64,000 bases of DNA from Amoebophrya sp. A120 (taxonomy: Eukaryota > Sar > Dinophyceae > Syndiniales > Amoebophryaceae), in NCBI GenBank assembly GCA_905178155.1, contig CAJINV010000003.1:2375065-2439064 (forward strand), written 5' to 3'. The translations under genes were made by a program, and so were the position numbers. Below the pieces are notes generated by a model. That model ran no database searches. It had not been told where the DNA came from and saw only the letters and a program-made list of their open reading frames with translations. This document shows, piece by piece, positions 54,037-64,000 of the stretch. How positions within the stretch are numbered: position 1 is the first letter of the stretch; each line of letters begins with the position of its first letter.

Positions 54037-55809
54037 ATGAGCGAAGAGGCTTCTTTTGTGGAGCGCCAGCCCCTGCTGTTCCCTTCGGCCGGGTCGTCTT
54101 CCGCGGGCTCGCAAACCGCGGCCTTCTCGCAATACCTCAACCTGTTGGCGTCCGAGCTCACTGCTGCGCATACCGCGAGGCCCGTGTACGAGGAATTTTC
54201 AGCGTCCGTCGTCACATCCCCCGCGGACCTACCCGGTGTGCGGCAGTTGGTTGCTGGGGGCAGTTTGGTGGATGTTGGGGGCGTGCCAAACATGGACAAT
54301 CCGGAGCGGCACGACATTCAATTCGACCTCCCCGAACTGGCCAAGAGCGTCGTGCATGGAAGAACCACAACCAGCGGTACTAGTAGTGCAAGCAGCGCAG
54401 GAGCTGCCAGTTCTACTGCGGCATCAACGGAGTCGTGCCAGTGCCTGGGCGCGTCGGCCGCCGCCCCCATCGTGGCGGGGTGCAATGCGGAGGGGATTCT
54501 TTGCTGCACGCTCGTGGACGGTGGGGACACGGAAAACGCTGGCCATTCGGACTCCAAGTACACGAAAATCACGAGCGACAAGAAGTGGGGACCCCACGCA
54601 CTGCATGTGTACGACGAGGGCCCCCGGCAGCTCCTCGAGCTCCCGCCACCGGCAGGTCCCGGTCAGGAAGTAATAGACCCCTTCGCAACGCGAAGGTACG
54701 AACCAAACGGAAGAAAAGTCGGGTGTCTTGCCAACCTCTACATCGCGAAAAATCATGTAGTTCTTGCGACGGACAGTGTGAAGACTGTTGCAGGACCTCC
54801 TGCTTCGGCAGCACCAACTGGCGATAAAGATGCTGTGTTTACCTTTACATCCACACAGATACTCCGTGTCGAGGCAAAAAAACGCGTTCGCACGACTCCC
54901 AGATATTGTAAGGACAAATCCCATCGTCCCCGCATATTTTTACAGGATATTTCTAAAGATGGGTGATATGTGTACGCAAATAGATCTGGCTTTGTTCCCA
55001 CGCCAGACAGCACTACAGGCCGCATCTCTTCGCTGCTAGCAGGCAGCTTCAAGAACATTTGTGTTAACTTTATGAGTGAATGATGCTACACAGTTTTTTG
55101 AGTATGGGGAGGAGGGATCGTTTTTCATTTTGATACGAGGATACACAGCTTTACGCAGTGGTTGCGGACGACTCTGGAAGCCGAAATCCTGCCGCAGCTG
55201 CAAAAAAAGTTGGCTCAGCAGCAAGCAGCACACGACCCGTCGGCCAAGTTTTACCCGGATGATCACACCAGCGACGCGCGGGGCTTGGGCCTGGGAGGCG
55301 TCATTTTTGTCCGGAGCGGCTACGTGCACGGTCACGTAATGCCGGACTTTTTGCCGGAAAAGATCACCTCCGCGCAGCAGTGCAACGATTGGCTCCGGTT
55401 TTTCCTGTGCGGCCCAGGGCACTTGGTGATGTTCTCGACGCTTCTGGCCCTCCCCACCCCGGCGCAGCTGGAAAGGACACGGTATGCGGGGATGCACCTC
55501 CGCACGGAGCACACGCACTTTTTCGGCTCGGAGCGCTGCGCGAACCAGGGGGGCCACTACCACGGTGACGTCGTGCGGCAGCCGCCAGGGGCTGTGAAAG
55601 AAGCCACCAATCATGACCTTGATGCCGATGGTGAGCGGTACTTGGCGTCTTTGTTCGCGAACGCAGACAGAGAGAACCCTTCTTCAGCCGATATCCACTA
55701 CGTAGCATACCTGGCTCCAGCTGCTGAGATCGTTCGCATCAATGACGCGGAGAAGATACTTGCTAAACAGCAAAAAAACCTCCAGGTTGAGGGCGGTACT
55801 ATGAAATAA
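54037..55809 (+). CDS. C11orf54/PTD012-type ester hydrolase (DUF1907)
   Basis: Exons 54037-54903 and 55141-55809 give 511 aa, longer than the roughly 315 aa of animal members because of a Ser/Ala/Thr-rich insert around residues 108-130. The N-terminal part has the family's VDVGGVPNMDNP and IQFDLPELAK. The C-terminal part has GLGGVIFVRSGYVHGHVMPD and the zinc site LRTEHTHFFG...GGHYHGDV: two His of EHTHF and one of GGHYH are the expected metal ligands. Human PTD012 is a zinc-binding protein with ester-hydrolase activity in vitro. The only intron is introner 9, removed in frame. The C-terminus (about 60 residues after the zinc site) contains the expected HYVAYLAPA segment and a Lys/Gln tail. Confidence 0.88.
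54904..55135. mobile_element. Introner 9 (family D) with diverged TSD CCAGA/CGAGG
   Basis: The right end TATGGGGAGGAGGGATCG..TTTTGATA closely matches introner 5. The left end (TATTGTAAGGACAAATCCC, then CCCCGCATA) is a weaker inverted match, so the left arm has decayed. The flanking 5-mers differ at two positions, both synonymous in the reading frame (CCC AGA or CCG AGG). Excision gives CCC AGA ATA CAC in frame. Confidence 0.75.
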
Positions 55810-57625
<1,816 letters not shown>

Positions 57626-58483
57626 TGAACAACCCGCGACGCAGGGATGGAATATCTAGGGTCATCGTTTGCCGATCATCGTTTTCATCGTGTCGTACTA
57701 ACTTGTAGACGGAACTAGTTTTGCTTTTAATTTTGAACTTTTGGTTGTTATGATTTTCATTTTGCTGCAAGACCGAATGAAGAAAAGTAGCTCGCCAATG
57801 ATCAAGTTTTGCGCAGCTGAAGTAGTACAGAGTACAATTATTAATATGAGTCACAGTTGTCAGTAGTTGTATAAACCTCTCCTGCTAGTAGCAACAGCAT
57901 CGCTAGTGAGGTGGAGGTGGATAAGTAAATACGGTCACTACTTTGGAAATTTTGAATTCATGTGACTATGGCATTAAGAAGCTTTTCCTAATATTTTGTT
58001 TCCATTCATCGTTTTGTTTTGTTTCAGCACTTGGAAGACGGGCTTGCATGTGTGAAGATTTACTTGATTGCAAGTTCGTCGTGATCTTCCGAAGGAGGAT
58101 GTGTTTAGAAAATGCCAGAAAATTTTGGAACTTTCTTTATACCCCCGAATGATTCTTTATTGCAACTTCACGTCGAGTTTTCGACCATGAAAGCGAGAAC
58201 AGAAACACGCAGGTGAAAACACGTGTCACCTCGCGGAATTGTGGAGGTTTTTCTTGCCACAGCTGATGTCCCCTTCTGAGAACATGAGAGCGTGAAGCCA
58301 TTGCCACGATGAACCTATGACGAGAGTGAGGACAAAGACAAAAGTGATTTTGTTTGATGTTGATTTTTAGGTTCAGGTATATGCTCTTTGGTCGTTTTTT
58401 TTCCAACTACGCCCCGTCGTTTTTTCCTCCACGTAGTTTGTTGAGCTTCAGCACTGTCGGACACAGAAATTATCTCAGTCAGG
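57626..58483. other. Intergenic stretch, nothing recognised
   Basis: A+T-rich with only short frames. No regulatory element can be identified. Confidence 0.4.
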
Positions 58484-61400
58484 ATGAGTTTCAACGAGGA
58501 CAAGAAGAAAAAGAAGAAAAGCAAGCAGGGCACCACGCCAGCTTTGGACGAAGCGGCCGGGCGCACAACCAAGCAAGAGACCACTCCCACGATCACCGCA
58601 GAATCTGCTTCGTCAGTAGAAACTGCGGTCGTCGAATCGCCCCAGGGATCTGCTCTTGAGGGAGATAAAAACAGCGTGAAAGAAGTAGATGCAGCTGTGC
58701 CGCCTCTTGTAGTGCCGGATCCTGTTGGTGTTGCCGTGCCAACGGAGAAAAACTACATCGAGGAAAGCAAAGCATCGCGCAGCCCTTGCGTTCCTGCCCT
58801 GGTGCAGCCGTGTTGCGAGGCTCCTATCGCTAGTGGGTCAGAATCCGTCATCGAGGAAAATGCGCCGGAAGCGGACGTTGGCCAACCCAAAACCGCCGAA
58901 GGAATTCCACCGAAAGACGGTGAAGAAGATGAAGCTGCTCGGAATAATATGGAAGTTGCTGCCCTGACGCCTGAAGGCAAAAGCGACACCCAGGTCGTGG
59001 ACGCACCGCGAGGACTTCTTTCGGAGGAAAAAAGCACAGGCGGTTCGCGTCGTGTCAGTCGATTGTCTTCCGCCCCGTCGCCGGCAATCAAAAAGGCCCC
59101 GGGCGATGATGCGAGGTTCGAGGAACCTGGAGATCAACAAGATGTTGAGCAAAAAAATCCGAATCCCTCGTCCGGCGTGGTTGATGAGACGATTGTGCTT
59201 CCCGTTCCCGCGGAACAGACCACCGAGCATGCGAAGCCTGTCCCCGAGACTGCCACGCCCAACCGGTCGGGTTCCCAAGGTGGAACCGAACTCGCCAGCT
59301 TGGAGGTGGTACCCCTCCCGGAGGGCTCCGACCTGGAGTTCGAAGTCGAGGGGGCGGACGAAGAAGTGATGTTCATCGAAGACATATCCTCAGTAAAAAC
59401 GTACCCACACCAGAGTTGTAATGCAAATCTGCATGCTGAAAATGTTTCTCATGCGGAGCCCCATGAGAAGCATTTTCTAGTCGTGTTTTGCAATTTGTCA
59501 TGCTCCAATCAGCATGGTATGCTAGATCTGTGATGCTGCTGAGCTAGCTCAAACAGCACTACACTACGAATCCAAATTTGTCATGCAAAACAGCCAAAGC
59601 TTGTGGATTTGTCTAGCCGATTCCCCATCTTGACTATGGTGTGGGTACGTTTTTACTCAGGATAAGACAGCGCTTCCGGAGCGCTGCGGCACAGCACGCA
59701 CGACCCTAAGACGGTATCAGAATGAAAAATGCCCCCACCCCCGAACTTGAAAGCATTTGTATTGCAAACCTTTCCAAATGAAACATTCGCCCTCTTGCAT
59801 GTATCAGCATTACAGGTTTCCAATCGTGAATAGCAGAAATTTGTATTGCAAAAGACCCCAGCAAGAGCGGCGCTTGTCATGCAAGCGATGCGATACACGC
59901 CTAGACTCTGCATCAGAAAGATTCGTACTCCTTTCACGCATGACAAAAAGTTTTCATTTGGAAACTTAGCATCACAAATTTTTGCAATTTCAGGGGTGGG
60001 GGGCACTTTTGACTGCAATAGACGGGCACCGTGGTATACTCCCCCGATGGGACCCTGCCCGCTGACGCGGCACTACTGCCGCCGGCCTCGCCGGTGCCGC
60101 TGCCAGACGGAGTTGAACTGAACGCGGACGGGGGACTGGACATGAGCACACTCGAACGCGCGATGAGCCCGCATCTGCAGAAAGGCCCGATTTCCGCGAA
60201 GGAGCTCAACAAGCGGATCACGGAACTGCGGAACCACCACACCAGCCGGCGCGGGTCCTACGACGGCGAGAGCGGGGCGGACAGCAGCGCCTCGCCGGCG
60301 GCACGCCGCACGCACCGTGCAAAGAAGATGAACAAACGGGACACGACGACGACGACGACGACTGCCCAAGTGAATGGAATTGCTGAGGATGGTGTAGTTG
60401 GCCACGACTCGTCTTCTGGAGCTTGTTCGACCTCGGGGGTCAGCTCCTCTACCGAACCGCTGAGGACCGACGACGAAATATCCTGAGTAAAAACGTACCC
60501 ACACCAGAGTTGTAATGCAAATCTGCATGCTGAAAATGTTTCTCATGCGGAGCTCCATGAGAAGCATTTTCTAGTCGTGCTTTGCAATTTGTCATGCTCC
60601 ACTCAGCATGGTATGCTAGATCTGTGATGCTGCTGAGCTAGCTGAAACAGCACTATACTACGAATCCAAATTTGTCATGCAAAACAGCCAAAACTTGTGG
60701 ATTTGTCTAGCCGATTCCCCATCTTGACTCTGGTGTGGGTACGTTTTTACTCAGGATACGAAACTGCTGGAACAGGAGTTAGAAATACAGGTGATGGGAG
60801 TTGTAAACCAACTGCAACTGGTACTGGCGCCCAAAAAGTTGCTCTAGACGAATCCGCCTCTACAGCTGAGGCATCGACAACGACCGACCAGGACACAGGC
60901 ACCACCGCTTCGTCGTCGCTAGGCGACGAGGGCGGTGCTACAAAAGCAAAATCGATATCATGTAGTGAAAAGGCGGGTAACGGTACTAAGGACACTTTAG
61001 TCTTGCAGACCACCGCTGGTGCAGGAGCAGGCCCAGTAACCGCGGCGACCACGAGCAGCAGCACAGGCGGCAGCCACGAGGCCGGTGTAGTGATGCTGCC
61101 GCGCAGTGAGTCGGCTGTCAGTTTGCCCGCCATCAACTCCCGCGAGTTCCAGGATTTGGTGGACCAAAACCTGATTTTGGTGGACTGGGAGCGCGAGGAA
61201 GGCATCGGGGTGAAGACCGCGATCTACACCTTGACCGGATCTATCGTGGGTGCGGGCGCCGTCGCGTGCCCCTTTGCGTTTCAGTTCATGGGGCTCGTCG
61301 GCGGTTCGTTTTTCCTCAGCCTAATGGGGTTTCTCTCCGGGCTCTCGGGCTACATGCTCGGCATGGCCGCGCGGAAGACCGGGCTGCACTCCTACGAGGA

Positions 61401-63718
61401 GATTGCGGTCACCACCATGGGTCCGCGCATGGGCAAGGCGCTGGCGTTGCTGTCGGTTATAGGTGTGACGTTCTGCGCTTCCATCGCCTACTGCAACCTC
61501 TGGGCCGACACGCTGCTGCCCATTCTCGCCTGTTTGCTGCCCGCGTCCCAGACCGCCGAGGTGCTGCAGAACACGTCCGTCAAGTCCTTCCGGACGCTGC
61601 TGATCGTCTCCTGCGTCGTATTGATCTTGCCACTCTGTCTCAATCGCACGATGTCCGGCGTTTCCACCGCGAGTCTCCTCTCCATTCTCGCCATGGGCGT
61701 GCTCATGCTCGTCATCTGCTTGTACGCTCTCAAGAACGCACTGCAGTCCGACAGCGAATGGACCATGGAGAACGGTGCGCTAGTGTTTCAGTGTGTGTTT
61801 CAGTTTGTGCTCAGTTGATACGATGCAGCTTATGGCTCTCGTTAGTCTCTTATTTTACTTGAAGAACATTCTGTAGAATGCCTTGAATTTGTACTAGTAG
61901 AAAAAGCAATTTCTAATTTGTCCGTGCGTTATATAAAAATCACAGAGAAGTACGAGTGGCTGGGTCCCAATCCGTTTACGGACGCGCGAAACCACCCTTG
62001 CCACGGGATTTTTTCCGACCAAGACGCGCACTGGGACGACCGGAAGACCTGGCTTAACGATCCGTCCGGTTTGCTGATGGGGATTCCGTACTTCTGCTCG
62101 GCGTTTTTGTGTCACTTTAACGTCTTCTCGGTGTTTGCCGAGATGCGCAAGCCGACGCGGGTGCGACTGCAAAAGGTGATGCGCCGCACCATGCTGATCT
62201 CCGGGAGCCTGTATTTGGTGATCGCAGCCTGCGGTTTCTACGTTGGGCAGAGCTATCATGTTGAAAAGCGCCCCTATATTTTTTCCCAGAACCAACGAAC
62301 TTGAAAGCATTTGTATTGCTGCAAAGCTCCTTATCCTTTCCAATGGAAACATTCTCCATCTTCTTGCATACTCTAGCGACACAAATTTTTGACGCAGACG
62401 ACAAGTTCTTTCCATTTGAAAAAACTTTGCACACTTGTTCTGGTAGAATCGGGGCACTTTTCACTTTGATAAGGGTTACGAGAAGTTTGCTTTCTCGGTT
62501 TCAGACAAGAAAGTGTCGGAGGTCCTCCCGACGCTGAGTAGAACGAGCGGACGCACACTGCTTTCGGAAGTGCCAGATGATTTTGGACAGCAGCTGCAAA
62601 CCCAAAAGTTGCAACAGGAGCACCGTGTTGTTCCAGGCGCTCGACCGGAGCGAGATGATAGCTTTTTCGACGGAATAGAGCATGCGAGCGGGATAATCTT
62701 CGCGGGAAAAGCCCCCGGAAGTCTAGCTGCTTCGTGGCCCGCGACTTCTCCGTCGATTCCCTCACAGTCAAGCAGTCATACCTCGTCGCGCGAGACACAG
62801 AAAATGATTATTCCGGCGACGAGCATTGTTTCCCATTCTGCAAAAATGACCGGGGTGAAAGACGACCAGAAATTAATCGGAGGTAGTACAACCACTGTAG
62901 TTCAACACCTCAGCTCCGCGTCGTGCGACATTGGGGTCCAGGGAAACATTCTCCAAAATTTTCCGCACGACGATTTTTTCGTGAATCTGGGACGGTTCTG
63001 TCTGTTTATCGCCTTGTACTTCACGTATCCGCTGCTAATCCACCCGTGCCGCGCGAGCTTGCACCGCAGTCTGTGCGGCGACACGTACCGAGCGACGGGA
63101 CTTTTACATGGTGGCGAGACCTTCCTGATCATGTTTCTCGCCAGCCTGACGGCGATTTTGGTACCAGAGGTGCAGATCGTGCTCGGCTATGCGGGTTCGA
63201 CATTTGGCATTCTGCTGGCCTTCGTGTTTCCGGCGTTTTTCGTGCTCAAGCTCTCGGTGGCCCGGGACAAGCGCAATCTGATCGCCTTGCTGATCTTCTT
63301 GTTCGGCTGCGTGCTGTGTGTGGCGACGACGGTGATTCAGACGGTGAATGAGGACGTGATGAAGAACGGGAACAACGTGGATGTCCTGCAAGAAGTAGAG
63401 CCGAAAACTACGTCAAACCAACCGGGCGAACGAGAAAGTGCTGCTGTCAGCTGGTACACAAACTACGTGGCGGTCGACGAGGTGACCAAGAAGCCCTTTC
63501 GCCAGGCTGCGCACCCCCGGCAGCTCTGTCTCACCGTGGAAGCGAGCAGCACAACGAAAGTCGAACGGCTGCTCAGATACGTTTCCTTGAAGCAACAGTA
63601 TGACGCCACGGGAACCCCGCCACCCCTCCCGAAAATGGAAAAGTCCTCTGCGTGGGCGCTCTCGCACGGCTGCACGAATGCGACAACCACGGGCGACGCG
63701 GATAGTAGTACATCATAG
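58484..63718 (+). CDS. AAAP-family amino-acid transporter with long acidic N-terminus, four introners
   Basis: Exons 58484-59384, 59670-59714, 60026-60478, 60764-about 61813, about 61946-62253 and 62477-63718 give about 1332 aa. The first 600 or so residues are cytosolic, beginning MSFNEDKKKKKK and rich in Glu/Pro/Ser/Thr, with a conserved-looking helix (KGPISAKELNKRITELRNHH). The transporter core starts KTAIYTLTGSIVGAGAVACP (first helix, with the GxGxxACP unwinding motif of AAAP/SLC38 carriers) and runs through helices such as GSFFLSLMGFLSGLSGYMLG, IPYFCSAFLCHFNVFSVFAE and LFIALYFTYPLLIHP to a final FGCVLCVATTVI. A loop of about 140 residues between helices 8 and 9 is unusual. The family moves amino acids with H+ or Na+. 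Intron 4 (about 61814-61945) is the only conventional-type intron and its donor is uncertain (GTTGAT, with other choices nearby). Confidence 0.85.
59385..59664. mobile_element. Introner 11 (family C) with TSD AGACA
   Basis: Left end TATCCTCAGTAAAAACGTAC and right end inverting to TATCCTGAGTAAAAACGTAC, both continuing CCACACCA. AGACA is at 59380-59384 and 59665-59669. Excision gives GAA GAC AGC GCT TCC in frame. It is 280 bp, the same length as introner 13, with which it differs at about eight positions. Confidence 0.95.
59715..60020. mobile_element. Introner 12 (family B) with TSD GACGG
   Basis: Left end TATCAGAATGAAAAATGCCC and right end inverting to TATTGCAGTCAAAAGTGCCC. GACGG is at 59710-59714 and 60021-60025. 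Excision gives AAG ACG GGC ACC GTG in frame. It lies 50 bp after introner 11, leaving a 45-bp exon between. The interior is homologous to introner 8 (GAACTTG, GCATTTGTATTGC, AACCTTTCCAA). Confidence 0.94.
60479..60758. mobile_element. Introner 13 (family C) with TSD CGAAA
   Basis: Left end TATCCTGAGTAAAAACGTAC and right end GTACGTTTTTACTCAGGATA. CGAAA is at 60474-60478 and 60759-60763. Excision gives GAC GAA ACT GCT GGA in frame. It is almost identical over its whole 280 bp to introner 11, in the same orientation, but with a different target duplication, so the two are independent insertions of one family. Confidence 0.96.
62254..62471. mobile_element. Introner 14 (family B, short) with diverged TSD AGAGC/AGGGT
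   Basis: Left end TATCATGTTGAAAAGCGCCC and right end inverting to TATCAAAGTGAAAAGTGCCC, with CCAGAAC just inside each arm. The interior GAACTTGAAAGCATTTG is that of introner 12. The flanking 5-mers differ at two bases. Excision gives GGG CAG AGC TAC GAG AAG in frame. At 218 bp it is the shortest copy and has lost part of the interior. Confidence 0.85.
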
Positions 63719-64000
63719 GGAGGTATTTATTCAAATTCACTGAGCTGCGCTCCTGCCCGTAGAGGCACCAGGAATGGCAATCGAGGAGATATGTCGAAGT
63801 ACTATCTACAGTTGAATTGATTTTCGGAAAGATAGTTTTTACGTTTTCGTTGCAGGTGGAGCCTCTTGTGTTTCGGCGTTCTCTACGAGAATTCAGGAAT
63901 AGACATCAGAGTGGATCACTCAGCTCAAAAAGTGCAGCGACAAAAAAAAATGCAGCAAGTTTGGAATCCGAAATTTTGTTGAGAGAAATGTGAAGATCAT
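63719..64000. other. 3' flank of the transporter gene to the window edge
   Basis: No frame or repeat is recognised in this last stretch. Confidence 0.35.

Overview
This window is nuclear DNA of a protist: protein genes with canonical GT-AG introns, typically eukaryotic families (ubiquitin E2, OTU1, SLX4, TFIIA, syntaxins, FHA splicing factor), and no bacterial-style operons. Every gene I could model lies on the + strand, which is the one-directional layout typical of dinoflagellates. Fourteen introns are not ordinary: each is a 218-311 bp element that starts with TA, usually TATC, ends in ATA, usually GATA, has terminal inverted repeats, sits between 5-bp direct repeats, and has no GT-AG boundary. 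Introners of this kind (TIRs, target duplications, non-canonical splice ends) have been reported in the parasitic dinoflagellate Amoebophrya, so a syndinian/Amoebophrya-like source is my best inference; species is not proven.

Layout. 58-6552: ankyrin-repeat protein with low-complexity arms. 7913-8611: small secreted SelM/Sep15-like protein in four short exons. 9712-10572: SNIP1/DAWDLE-type FHA protein. 11195-12571 and 17192-18568: two intronless paralogues of exactly 458 aa from an unrecognised family, separated by a G+C-rich island and minisatellites. 19882-21374: Cys-pair-rich scramblase-like candidate. 22573-29458: a 1369-aa candidate cilia/flagella protein (CFAP92/DUF4550-like) with five introners. 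30233-31588: OTU1 deubiquitinase. 32161-33702: SLX4. 34582-37919: bestrophin-like channel. 37920-41536: second G+C-rich island carrying a palindromic repeat. 41537-49264: three tandem syntaxins. 50208-51167: TFIIA large subunit. 51591-53128: membrane-anchored histidine phosphatase. 53341-53789: candidate small gene. 54037-55809: C11orf54/PTD012-type ester hydrolase. 56710-57625: UBE2D-type E2. 58484-63718: AAAP amino-acid transporter with a long acidic N-terminus and four introners.

The introners are the main system here. Removing each element plus one 5-bp repeat restores the reading frame in all fourteen cases. In OTU1 and the E2 it also restores family sequence at the correct spacing (the C2H2 finger; the AREWTQKY tail). 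Elements of one family occur in both orientations. Two copies in the transporter are about 97% identical but carry different target duplications. One insertion is present in one syntaxin and absent from its two tandem paralogues. No transposase gene was seen in the window.

Gene models were built by eye from reading frame, splice phase and family similarity. Exon ends are exact where phase and motif agree, and are flagged where they do not.
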